A stretch of 34,614 nt of DNA, taken from assembly GCA_018819325.1 (NCBI GenBank), contig JAHJQJ010000021.1:1-34614 (forward strand), in the 5' to 3' direction. A model generated the notes under the pieces. That model had not been told where the DNA came from. It searched no databases and saw nothing but the letters and a program-made list of their open reading frames with translations. This document shows, piece by piece, positions 23,184 to 29,974 of this stretch; position 1 is the stretch's first letter; each line of letters begins with the position of its first letter. Source of the stretch: Patescibacteria group bacterium. GTDB lineage: Bacteria; Patescibacteriota; Microgenomatia; UBA1400; MFAQ01. The position numbers and the translations under genes are program-made.

Positions 23184-23192
23184 ATTGTAACA
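23184..23192 (-). promoter_or_regulatory. Extended -10 promoter of glyS
   Basis: Minus-strand TGTTACAAT, hexamer ending 8 nt before the ATG at 23175. The sequence upstream of it is a family-1 half element (23195-23221). Confidence 0.65.
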
Positions 23193-23194
23193 TT

Positions 23195-23221
23195 ATGGAT
23201 CCCCGCCTGCGCGGGGATGAC
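23195..23221. repeat. Family-1 half element at the glyS promoter
   Basis: Single hairpin ATGGATCCCCGCCTGCGCGGGGATGAC, split as ATGGATCCCCGCC / TGCGCGGGGATGAC, the same sequence as 16106-16132 and 19641-19667. It occupies the -35 region of the glyS promoter. Confidence 0.8.
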
Positions 23222-23261
23222 GGGGGGTAGGGTTATAAAAAGCTTGTTGTTTGAAAGCTGA

Positions 23262-23267
23262 TAAAAT
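23262..23267 (+). promoter_or_regulatory. Extended -10 promoter of the putative nuclease gene
   Basis: TAAAAT preceded by TGA (TGATAAAAT, 23259-23267), ending exactly 6 nt before the ATG at 23274. Confidence 0.65.
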
Positions 23268-23273
23268 TAAAGT

Positions 23274-23738
23274 ATGGGGATATTAAAAGATACACACGAG
23301 CAATTTATTGAGGGGTCGGCAAAAGAGGCAATTGTTCAAGATAAAACTGTTTACCTGTGCTATCTAACCAACATTGTCAGAAAAGAGATTAGAACAAAAG
23401 TATCAAAAGTTTATGTAACAACTAGAATGCTGAAACATATTTATGATAAAAGACCCGCAGAAGAATATGAATATTTGATTAACAATTTACATACAATTGT
23501 GAAATACCCAGATTCTATCTACTGCAACTTGAACTCAAAGAGGGGAGACTATTGTATGGTAAAGAAAATTGGGTCATATACATATTTTTCCTCAATTGAA
23601 ATTTTAGACAAACATGTTGGAAACCAAATATCAAAAAGTGGTGTTTATGTAGCAACAGCTTTTAGACTGTATAAAGAAAATTATCTCAAGAAATATAACT
23701 TCGTGTGGAGCTGGAAGGGCGACATTCCTTCATCGTAA
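23274..23738 (+). CDS. Stand-alone PBECR/BECR-like putative nuclease
   Basis: A 154-aa soluble protein. The pattern T-T-R-M-L-K-H-I-Y-D-K-R (49-60), I-V-K-Y-P-D-S-I-Y (75-83), K-R-G-D-Y-x-M-V-K-K (89-98), Y-F-S-S-I-E (104-109), T-A-F-R-L-Y (128-133) and W-S-W-K-G...P-S-S at the end resembles small phage and toxin nucleases of the barnase/EndoU/colicin/RelE (BECR) fold. I infer this from the layout of His, Lys, Arg and aromatic residues, not from a database match. No antitoxin gene is adjacent. It is AT-rich, on the plus strand and alone between minus-strand genes, consistent with acquisition. Alternative: a conserved hypothetical without nuclease activity. Confidence 0.55.
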   Translation: MGILKDTHEQFIEGSAKEAIVQDKTVYLCYLTNIVRKEIRTKVSKVYVTTRMLKHIYDKRPAEEYEYLINNLHTIVKYPDSIYCNLNSKRGDYCMVKKIGSYTYFSSIEILDKHVGNQISKSGVYVATAFRLYKENYLKKYNFVWSWKGDIPSS

Positions 23739-23929
23739 TGCTTTCATTGCCAGACGAATCTGGATTAATCACATTCTGCAGTAGAGCCTTTCTGACTTTC
23801 AGCCCCACACCAAATTACATTTTAAACTGCGATATCAACTAACCCGTATGTATATTTATACCTTCACAAATATGCCTTGTCAACACGCGTATATCATATT
23901 ATATCAATAATATTCATATTGTATCAGAA
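23739..23929. other. AT-rich gap with a strong minus-strand promoter and possible ncRNA
   Basis: No protein is supported in this gap of 191 bases, and it is one of the few gaps with none of the palindromic families. 23835-23929 is very AT-rich. A small hairpin CCAGACGAATCTGG (23751-23764) lies just after the nuclease gene. The minus strand carries a near-perfect promoter (23855-23883) pointing at the nuclease gene's 3' end. Confidence 0.5.
23855..23883 (-). promoter_or_regulatory. Consensus-like promoter antisense to the putative nuclease gene
   Basis: Minus-strand TTGACA (23878-23883), 17-bp spacer, TATAAA (23855-23860). The predicted start near 23848 has no ORF behind it on that strand and runs toward the nuclease 3' end. 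A further TGATATAAT lies upstream of it on the same strand (around 23900-23908). Confidence 0.55.
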
Positions 23930-24478
23930 TTATGTCAAGAGATTTAATGTTCGGGAGTGGATTTTTCTACTGGTGATTTCTTCAAAGTGATTCATGATTG
24001 CTTCTGGGCTGGTTGCTTTGGGTTCTGGGAAACCCAGGTGGCGCAAAAGGTAGAGTTGAAAGTCTGTTGATAGCTGACGGGAGTCGTTCTTATCACCTAA
24101 TTGATTAAGGCGGTTAAGATAGTTTTTTAAAGATATGAAAAGTTCTGTATCTGGTTGCTCTGGTGCTAAAAGCGAGTTTAGTATTTCTGCCAAATAAAAG
24201 GAAGTGCGGGCCATTTTAAGATTATTTTTTAAGTCAAGGTGGGGCTCTATTAGTTCTGCTTGAATTAATATTTGTGGGCTGCGACCCCTGGCTACCTGGA
24301 ACTTGACTAGATTTAACAAATCTAAATGAGAGGCTTTTCTTGAGGTTATTCGTCTGGCGCCCTTGGCTATTAAGTTAACAAGACCGTGGTCTTTGCTAAC
24401 CAAGTCTACAAAACGATCGGCTTCACCAAAGTCTGTGATTTTGATAACAATGCCAGTGTCTGAAAAAGCTTTGTTCAT
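23930..24478 (-). CDS. recO: DNA repair protein RecO
   Basis: Recombination mediator that helps load RecA with RecF/RecR. The 182 aa begin with the RecO OB-fold pattern: D-T-G-I-V-I-K-I-T-D-F-G-E-A-D-R (family: x-G-x-V-L-x-x-x-x-x-x-E-x-D), then VNLIAKGARRITSRKASHLDLLN. The helical domain has L-A-E-I-L-N-S-L and the F-Q-L-Y-L-L-R-H-L-G-F-P-E-P pattern. At 182 aa it is short (about 240 aa is usual) and lacks the zinc-cysteine cluster. It begins 1 nt after the DUF4012 stop, so it ends the glycan transcription unit. Confidence 0.9.
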   Translation of the reverse strand: MNKAFSDTGIVIKITDFGEADRFVDLVSKDHGLVNLIAKGARRITSRKASHLDLLNLVKFQVARGRSPQILIQAELIEPHLDLKNNLKMARTSFYLAEILNSLLAPEQPDTELFISLKNYLNRLNQLGDKNDSRQLSTDFQLYLLRHLGFPEPKATSPEAIMNHFEEITSRKIHSRTLNLLT

Positions 24479-24479
24479 C

Positions 24480-26441
24480 CTATAGAGAGAGGGTGGTGTC
24501 GGTTGAGAGGTCTATTTCTTGTTCTAAACCGTTGTAAATTATGTGGTGTTTAATGGCTGGTTTACCAGGCTGTTTTTGGATAAGTAGTTGATAAGAGTCT
24601 GTGTTTAAATTTGGCAACTGATACTTAAAAACCAGCTTACTTGACGACTCTGGTCGCATGGTAAAGTAGGCGGTAAAATATGTTTTATCTAACTCCTCAC
24701 CCGTTACTGATTCGTCTTCTGAACCAACCACGCTTATTAACTCACTCCCTAAAGGAACATAGATTCTGACCCAGTCTTTGTAGACTCCGTTTAAGCAGAG
24801 CTGGCCGGCTTCTAGATTACAGTTAGAACCGGGATGGGGGTTGTTGTAGTTTAGGGTGACGGTTTTGACAACTTTACCTGCCGTAGCTTCAATTTCTTGC
24901 TCTACACTACGGGTGATATACATATCTGTTTTGGCACCACCAAAATTACTGTCGTTTACGTGAAGATAATCTCCTTCAAAGTCCTTGATTCTGCCGGCAG
25001 AGTTGAAGTCCTCGGCTATTTTTTGGGTGTCTTCGTCAATAAAATACAAGAGCATGTGTTTTTCTTGAATCGAGGTCAATAGGGAGTTTAGTAGTTTCGG
25101 CCACATATGTTTAGGGCTACCCATGGCGTTGGCCATTAAAGAGTGCATTAAGGGGCCCAAAACCGCTTTTCTGTCTAGTCTGATTTCATAGGTGGGTCTG
25201 TCTGCAATTTCTTCTAGTGCGTAGACCACCTGGGGGCAGTCGCAACGAGGATCAATTTCAGAAGAGAAGTTGCCCCAGCCACCTACCCCGATTGGGCCAA
25301 TGATGTCTAGGAGTTTTACTGGAACGCTGGTGTCTATGGCAATAATACCGTCGATTTGCCTAGTACCTGGTATGTCTCTGTAGATCTCTAAAAACTGATC
25401 CATGGATACCTTGAAGTCTGGTGACAAATTAATATTTCTTAAGTTCCACATGGACTCGTTTAGGTATTTCTTGATTGGATCAGGAGCTTTAAGGTTGCTG
25501 TGCCAACGGGCGTCTAGGTTATAAATATCGTATGAGTTGCCGGGGACCATTTTGCCCTGGTTCATGTCTAGATAGGCGTAGGCTGTTAGAAATCCACCGG
25601 TGGCTCTTAACTCAGCGTCGTTTTGGAATAATAATAGATATGTTTTTGAGTCTGGATTACCAAGAAGCGTGGGTAGTAATTTGATTAATGGTTTGGCTTG
25701 GGTAAAAAGTTGGACGGATTCATCTAGTGTAGTTTGTATTGAAATAAGCTTGCCCCTGATTTCCTTGCCTGCAATTTTCTTAGGATATCTTTTTGGGTTT
25801 ATGGAGGATAATTCTTCACCGGCCTTGGCTAGTTCTTTGGTGATACCTTCTAGTTCTGGAGAGATTTTGTCAAGCGTTCCGGCCATAAAGACAATTCTGT
25901 TTTCGATTGATTCAGCCTCTGGTTTTTCTAACACCGACTCTGTATCTGACTTAAATCCTAAAAGATCCGAGTATGGTTCTAGGGCAATTATGGTTAGATC
26001 TATGGCGTTAACTAGTGATTTTGAGGCAATAATAGCGCTTTGACCGTCTTTGGTGTAACCCCCCAAGAAAGGGATTACTTTTGTCCAGGCGATTATTTTG
26101 TATTTGCCTTCTAGGGTTTCTATGTCTGCTTTTAAGGTCTCTAGGGTTTGCTTGGCTGTTACCAGATCTTTGTTTTGAAAGTCGGTAGTTAGCTTGGTTG
26201 CAGAACCTAGAGCTACCTTGACCGGAGATTTTAGGGTGAAACCGGCGATGGCACCCAGAGCAGATAGAAGTAATAAAAAACCAAGAAAAATTAAAACGAC
26301 TCTCGTCATCCTGAACTTTGTGAAGGATCTAGCGAAGCGCGATGCGGTTGCTTTCGGCAACCTAGATTCTTCGCCTTGCTCAGAATGACCAGGATTATTC
26401 AATGGTTTTTGATCGAGGTTTGATTTTTTAGGTAGGTCCAT
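24480..26441 (-). CDS. DUF4012 membrane protein of the glycan locus, repeat-interrupted
   Basis: The 653-aa protein has a cytoplasmic N-terminus, one membrane helix (about 48-68) and a large extracytoplasmic region. L-L-F-Q-N-D-A-E-L-R-A-T-G-G-F-L-T-A (about 269-286) is the DUF4012 hallmark. The family is common in CPR and actinobacterial surface-polymer loci; its function is not established, though a role in attaching or arranging wall glycans is often supposed. Residues about 18-46 (G-H-S-E-Q-G-E-E-S-R ... F-R-M-T-R) are the in-frame translation of a family-2 repeat (26305-26389) in the cytoplasmic tail, not family sequence. It lies 12 nt after the sugar transferase gene. Confidence 0.85.
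   Translation of the reverse strand: MDLPKKSNLDQKPLNNPGHSEQGEESRLPKATASRFARSFTKFRMTRVVLIFLGFLLLLSALGAIAGFTLKSPVKVALGSATKLTTDFQNKDLVTAKQTLETLKADIETLEGKYKIIAWTKVIPFLGGYTKDGQSAIIASKSLVNAIDLTIIALEPYSDLLGFKSDTESVLEKPEAESIENRIVFMAGTLDKISPELEGITKELAKAGEELSSINPKRYPKKIAGKEIRGKLISIQTTLDESVQLFTQAKPLIKLLPTLLGNPDSKTYLLLFQNDAELRATGGFLTAYAYLDMNQGKMVPGNSYDIYNLDARWHSNLKAPDPIKKYLNESMWNLRNINLSPDFKVSMDQFLEIYRDIPGTRQIDGIIAIDTSVPVKLLDIIGPIGVGGWGNFSSEIDPRCDCPQVVYALEEIADRPTYEIRLDRKAVLGPLMHSLMANAMGSPKHMWPKLLNSLLTSIQEKHMLLYFIDEDTQKIAEDFNSAGRIKDFEGDYLHVNDSNFGGAKTDMYITRSVEQEIEATAGKVVKTVTLNYNNPHPGSNCNLEAGQLCLNGVYKDWVRIYVPLGSELISVVGSEDESVTGEELDKTYFTAYFTMRPESSSKLVFKYQLPNLNTDSYQLLIQKQPGKPAIKHHIIYNGLEQEIDLSTDTTLSL
26305..26389. 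repeat. Family-2 palindromic element inside the DUF4012 gene
   Basis: Begins GTCATCCTGAAC and ends CAGAATGAC, with inner complementary arms CTAGCGAAGCGC-type and GGTTGCTTTCGGCAACC. It is translated in frame within the cytoplasmic tail. The closest intergenic relative is 2832-2941. Confidence 0.85.
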
Positions 26442-26453
26442 GTTTATTTTAGT

Positions 26454-27125
26454 TTACCATTTACTGATCATGGCAAATGGGGTTTTGATTATTATTGCAA
26501 TATCTTCTAGAATTGACTGTCTTTTGGCGTAGGCGGCGTCCATTTTTACCCGTTCATCCCAATCAACATCATTTCGACCAGAAACCTGCCAGAGACCAGT
26601 AAGGCCCGGTTTAACGCTTTGAGATAAATCTATGTATTTTTTTATACCTTTACCGTAACGCTTAACGGCGTCGGTCATTTCTGGTTCAGCTTCTGTTTGG
26701 ATGTAAGCCCGTGGACCCACAAGACTCATGTCGCCTTTTAGAATGTTAAACACCTGTGGCATTTCATCGATTGAAGTTTGTCGAATAAATCTGCCAATTT
26801 TAGTAATGCGCGGATCCTTGTCTAAGGGTAACTTCCAACCCGCTTTTTTGTATTTCTCGAAAAGTTTTGGATTGTCTCTCCAAAAGTTAAAGGCATGACC
26901 AGGTTTACCATTTTTATCTTTAAACATCCTCATTGATCTAAATTTCAAGAGACCAAACGTCCTACCGTATTTACCAATTCTTTTGGGTGCGTATATTATT
27001 GGAGCACTTGGTTCTTCAAGTTTCATTAGCAAGGGAATAATTATCCAGATGGGTAAAAAAAGAACTGCTAGAACCAGTGAGGCGGTGATGTCTATTAGCC
27101 GCTTAATTGGTTCGTAAAAAATCAT
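26454..27125 (-). CDS. WcaJ-type polyprenol-phosphate sugar-1-phosphate transferase
   Basis: Monotopic membrane enzyme that starts a glycan repeat by moving a sugar-1-phosphate onto undecaprenyl phosphate. The 223 aa have the N-terminal re-entrant hydrophobic helix (about 12-35), KFRSM (61-65), the catalytic Asp-Glu dyad in TSIDEMPQ (D120, E121), KGDMSLVGPRA (130-140) and KPGLTGLWQVSGR (172-184). It is the short, catalytic-core form without the extra membrane and Rossmann parts of large WcaJ. The start overlaps the manC stop (ATGA). The sugar used cannot be read from sequence. Confidence 0.92.
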   Translation of the reverse strand: MIFYEPIKRLIDITASLVLAVLFLPIWIIIPLLMKLEEPSAPIIYAPKRIGKYGRTFGLLKFRSMRMFKDKNGKPGHAFNFWRDNPKLFEKYKKAGWKLPLDKDPRITKIGRFIRQTSIDEMPQVFNILKGDMSLVGPRAYIQTEAEPEMTDAVKRYGKGIKKYIDLSQSVKPGLTGLWQVSGRNDVDWDERVKMDAAYAKRQSILEDIAIIIKTPFAMISKW

Positions 27126-28237
27126 ATATATTGAGTCAGCTTTTTTTCCTTGAGCAGATTGATAAATTGCTTGATTTTGTCTGATTCGTGCATATTACAG
27201 ACCACAAGACCGTCCTGTGTGTCGACTACTACAACGTCATTCAAACCAATGACCGAAACGATTTTGTCTTTGACGTTTGAGTAAATTATTGACCTTTTAA
27301 CACCAGAGGTCTCTACCTGCCCCTTGATTAGATTATCTGTCTTTTTATCTTCGGCTAAACTTTCGAAAAGCAGTTCCCAGGTTCCCACGTCACTCCAACC
27401 GATATCTACCGGAATCACTACTGTGTCTTTTTTGCTTAGTTTTTCAAAAATTCCGTAGTCTATGGATGTTTTCTCAAATTTAGGGTAGATTTTTCTAATG
27501 ACTTTGTTTTGCCTAAATTTACCTAAGGCTGGACGAATTTCTTCTAAAAGTTTGTATGCTTTGGGCTGATGTGTCTTGAACAAAGAATGCATTAACTCAG
27601 CGGGCCAGACGAGATAACCGGTGTTAATTAAGTACTGGCGAGATTCAAACAGTTTCTTGGCTTTTTCTTCGTTTGGTTTCTCAATAAACTTAACAAATTC
27701 GTGAATGTCTAGGCCGTCAATTTTCGAGATGCGACTACCTATCTTGACCCAACCGTTATGTTCACTGGGGAAGGTTGGTCGAACGTCTATTTTTACTAGT
27801 TTTTTGGTTTTGTTTGAGTACTCGGCGGCTTTTTTCACGGCATGGTTAAAACCTTTGACGTCTCTTACTATATGATCTGCACCCCAAATGGCGGCCACGA
27901 TGGCATTGGGGAACTTGTGATAAACAAATAAGTTAGCTAATCCTACGGCGCCCAAGGTATCCTTTCTTACTGGCTCGGCAATAATATTTTTCTTGGGTAT
28001 CATGGGGGCCTGTTTTTTAACAAAGTCGATATATTCCTCTCCGGTAGAAACGTAGATATCTTCTGGTTCAAAACCTTTAAGTACGCGGCTTACCGTGGTT
28101 TGGAACATGGACTTATTGCCAATCAGCTCTTGAAATTGTTTGGGGGATTTTTTACGACTCATTGGCCACATTCTTGTCCCCACGCCTCCACAAAATATTA
28201 TTGCTTTTGTTGGAGTTGGAGTTTGTGTTTTTGCCAT
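27122..28237 (-). CDS. manC: Mannose-1-phosphate guanylyltransferase
   Basis: Makes GDP-mannose from GTP and mannose-1-phosphate. The 371 aa contain the pyrophosphorylase signature F-C-G-G-V-G-T-R-M-W-P-M-S-R-K-K-S-P-K-Q-F (15-35), the F-I-E-K-P motif, N-T-G-Y-L-V-W and the V-D-I-G-W-S-D-V-G-T-W segment. The C-terminal phosphomannose isomerase domain of bifunctional ManC is missing. The start is 40 nt inside the upstream glycosyltransferase gene; no later start keeps the GG loop, so the overlap appears real. It suggests that the locus builds a mannose-derived polymer. Confidence 0.92.
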   Translation of the reverse strand: MAKTQTPTPTKAIIFCGGVGTRMWPMSRKKSPKQFQELIGNKSMFQTTVSRVLKGFEPEDIYVSTGEEYIDFVKKQAPMIPKKNIIAEPVRKDTLGAVGLANLFVYHKFPNAIVAAIWGADHIVRDVKGFNHAVKKAAEYSNKTKKLVKIDVRPTFPSEHNGWVKIGSRISKIDGLDIHEFVKFIEKPNEEKAKKLFESRQYLINTGYLVWPAELMHSLFKTHQPKAYKLLEEIRPALGKFRQNKVIRKIYPKFEKTSIDYGIFEKLSKKDTVVIPVDIGWSDVGTWELLFESLAEDKKTDNLIKGQVETSGVKRSIIYSNVKDKIVSVIGLNDVVVVDTQDGLVVCNMHESDKIKQFINLLKEKKLTQYI

Positions 28238-29334
28238 AGTTTATTTACTTTATCACGAAAGTTAATGATAAATCTATCTTGGGTAAATTTTAAAGCATTT
28301 TGCTGACATTTTGCAGGGGTGATTTGGTGCTTGCCAGATTCAAATTTTTTAATCGCTTTGGTCAGACTAGAAACGGTCTGGTGGTTAAATAATATACCTG
28401 TGTGGTTATTTATTACCGTTTCTTTAGCTCCACCCTTATTAAAAGCTATAACCGGAGTACCAGAGGCTTGGGCTTCTAGTGGCACCAGACCAAAGTCTTC
28501 GATTTGGGGAAAAATAACGGCCTTGGCGTTGGCGTAGAGTTTAATAAGTTCTTGATCGGACACTTGACCCAAGAAACTTGTATTGCCTTGGGCGAGCTTT
28601 TTTAGATTTTTAAGTTGAGAGCCTGTACCTACCACCTTCAAGGTCTCACCTTGTAGGTAATTGAAGGTGTTAATTACTAGGTTGGTTTTTTTGTATGGCT
28701 CGAGACGGCTGACCACTAGATAGTATTTTCGTTTATTTGGTGAATTTGGTTTAGATTTTGAGTAAAACTTGTCTTCAGTTGGAGGGTAGACTACATCCGA
28801 ATCTTGATTGTAATAAGTTTTTATTCTGTCTTTAACCTCTTTAGAAATGGCTATATACCGGTCTGGTCGTTTAGAAATGAGTAAGTCTGTATTTCTAAAA
28901 TATTTTTTGATTGAATTGGGGATAAGTTTCATTTTTATGTCTTGGTTGTATTCCATGATATCCCCCCAGAGATACCTGGTTGGGGTTAAACAGTAGCAAA
29001 TGTGCAAGGTTTCTGGCTTAGTGATGACTGCTTTAGCGTTATCTCTGGTTATACTTATTACTACGTCAAATTTGTTTAGGTTAAATGTCTCAAACATCAT
29101 GGGGGCTATTGGTGAAAGCCACTGATGACGGGTTCTTAAGGGCTTAAATATATTAATAGGACTAGGAATGACCTTGAAACTAGAGGCCCAACTAGCCGAT
29201 TTTGGACTATGAACCAGTGTGTAGATTGGAGCTTGAGGATATATTTTCTGTAAGGCTGACAAAAGCCGCTCGGCTCCACCAAACTTGTTGACTTGGTCGT
29301 AAACCAGAGCAATCTTTAAATTACTGGTGTCCAT
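28198..29334 (-). CDS. GT4 glycosyltransferase
   Basis: GT-B fold enzyme, probably using GDP-mannose given its place before manC (inference). The 378 aa show the N-terminal F-G-G-A-E-R-L-L acceptor-side loop, the I-C-Y-C-L-T-P-T-R-Y-L-W segment seen in WbaZ-type mannosyltransferases, V-V-S-R-L-E-P-Y-K-K, and the donor-site E-x7-E stretch E-D-F-G-L-V-P-L-E-A-Q-A-S-G-T-P-V. I chose ATG 29334: a -10 hexamer TATACT ends 6 nt upstream, and the longer reading from 29361 only translates an end of a repeat. The Gln/Lys-rich last residues come from the overlap with manC. Confidence 0.88.
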   Translation of the reverse strand: MDTSNLKIALVYDQVNKFGGAERLLSALQKIYPQAPIYTLVHSPKSASWASSFKVIPSPINIFKPLRTRHQWLSPIAPMMFETFNLNKFDVVISITRDNAKAVITKPETLHICYCLTPTRYLWGDIMEYNQDIKMKLIPNSIKKYFRNTDLLISKRPDRYIAISKEVKDRIKTYYNQDSDVVYPPTEDKFYSKSKPNSPNKRKYYLVVSRLEPYKKTNLVINTFNYLQGETLKVVGTGSQLKNLKKLAQGNTSFLGQVSDQELIKLYANAKAVIFPQIEDFGLVPLEAQASGTPVIAFNKGGAKETVINNHTGILFNHQTVSSLTKAIKKFESGKHQITPAKCQQNALKFTQDRFIINFRDKVNKLWQKHKLQLQQKQ

Positions 29335-29340
29335 GTAGGT

Positions 29341-29346
29341 AGTATA
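29341..29346 (-). promoter_or_regulatory. -10 promoter of the GT4-manC-WcaJ-DUF4012-recO unit
   Basis: Minus-strand TATACT ending 6 nt before the ATG at 29334. It has no TG extension, unlike the other cases, and no clear -35. Confidence 0.5.
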
Positions 29347-29368
29347 CTTTTTTCCCGTCATTCTGGCT

Positions 29369-29419
29369 TGTCCAGGAGAATCTTTTTATTCTTAGGTAAC
29401 CTTTTTGCTTTTAGGTTTT
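29369..29419 (-). pseudogene. Fossil of the 3' end of the neighbouring GT4 gene
   Basis: About 50 bp match 30013-30062 (end of the GT4 gene at 29971-31074), including AGGAGAATCTTTTTA and GCTTTTAGGTTTT blocks. On the minus strand it reads Q-K-G-Y-L-R-I-K-R-F-S-W-T-S beside the intact A-K-G-F-L-R-V-K-R-F-S-W-T-K. It begins inside the last hicA codons, so hicBA is flanked by direct copies of this gene end. Confidence 0.7.
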
Positions 29420-29630
29420 AAGAAATTCTTTTATGGTTACTTCACTCTGCCTTAAGATGGCTCGCAAGGTACCTTTTGGTAAGTCGCGGTTATGCATAGC
29501 GACTGTAGGTAGCTCTGCCGTCGGGATGAATTAGTCGAGCATGACTGCCAGTTTGTCTGGCAACCTTGAATCCTAGCTTGGTGAGTTTTTTTATCACGTT
29601 TTTGGGTCTGACGGCAGGGAGTTTAGCCAT
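29411..29630 (-). pseudogene. hicA: HicA mRNA-interferase toxin, frameshifted
   Basis: HicA toxins cleave mRNA in translation-dependent fashion and are neutralised by HicB. From ATG 29630, 2 nt after the hicB stop, the frame reads M-A-K-L-P-A-V-R-P-K...K-L-G-F-K-V-A-R-Q-T-G-S-H-A-R-L-I-H-P-D-G-R-A-T, with the active-site His in G-S-H, then hits TAA at 29490-29492. One base beyond, the other frame continues perfectly with T-V-A-M-H-N-R-D-L-P-K-G-T-L-R-A-I-L-R-Q...E-F-L-K-T to TAA 29411. A single extra base near 29507 explains it. It is either a disabled toxin beside an intact antitoxin or an assembly error; the good conservation on both sides suggests the change is recent. Confidence 0.8.
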
Positions 29631-29632
29631 AT

Positions 29633-29923
29633 CTAGACGGCAAACTGGGTGGATGGATTGAAAAAGAAAGGTACTTGAGTATTGGTGATCATTTCTTCGT
29701 TGGGGTGATCGACAGGAATTTCTTTATGTTCTTTTTGTAGAGACTCTAAATGAAAACTAATTGTGCCTTGGATATTTTTTAAGGCTTCTTGAGGACTACC
29801 TCCATCATCAACCACACCTAGGGTCGGACAAAAAGCAACGTAACATGGTTTTTTGCTACCGGTTCGTGTATCGGGTCTTAAGATTACTCGATAGTCAAGA
29901 ACGGTTTTCTTTTGTGTTTTCAT
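29633..29923 (-). CDS. hicB: HicB-family antitoxin
   Basis: Antitoxin of the HicAB pair. The 96 aa have the partial RNase H-like fold of HicB: L-D-Y-R-V-I-L-R-P-D, then C-Y-V-A-F-C-P-T-L-G-V-V-D-D-G-G-S-P-Q-E-A-L-K-N-I (family: P-x-L-x-G-x-x-x-x-G-x-T-x-x-E-A). The C-terminal part is a short tail, with no clear helix-turn-helix. It precedes hicA by 2 nt, the reverse of the common hicA-hicB order but known. A promoter (TGCTATACT) ends 9 nt before the ATG. The pair sits inside a run of glycosyltransferase genes. Confidence 0.85.
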   Translation of the reverse strand: MKTQKKTVLDYRVILRPDTRTGSKKPCYVAFCPTLGVVDDGGSPQEALKNIQGTISFHLESLQKEHKEIPVDHPNEEMITNTQVPFFFNPSTQFAV

Positions 29924-29932
29924 ATTGAGTTA

Positions 29933-29941
29933 AGTATAGCA
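29933..29941 (-). promoter_or_regulatory. Extended -10 promoter of hicBA
   Basis: Minus-strand TGCTATACT, hexamer ending 9 nt before the hicB ATG, so a leader of 0-3 nt is predicted. Confidence 0.6.
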
Positions 29942-29953
29942 AAGTTGGGGCGT

Positions 29954-29974
29954 GTAAAGTATGCGATACTTTAC
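29954..29974. repeat. Family-8 hairpin at the end of the GT4 gene
   Basis: Stem GTAAAGTA / TACTTTAC with a 5-nt loop, core AAGTATGCGATACTT, the reverse complement of the core at 8397-8415 and 19551-19569. It covers the stop codon of the gene at 29971 and could end or protect that transcript; no T-run follows. Confidence 0.7.

Noticed and set aside
23176..23193. GlyRS start at 23193
   Set aside because: That ATG is part of the extended -10 TGTTACAAT; the ATG at 23175 has the window's normal spacing.
29335..29361. GT4 start at 29361
   Set aside because: The ATG belongs to the end of a repeat (CCAGAATGAC), and TATACT lies 6 nt before ATG 29334.
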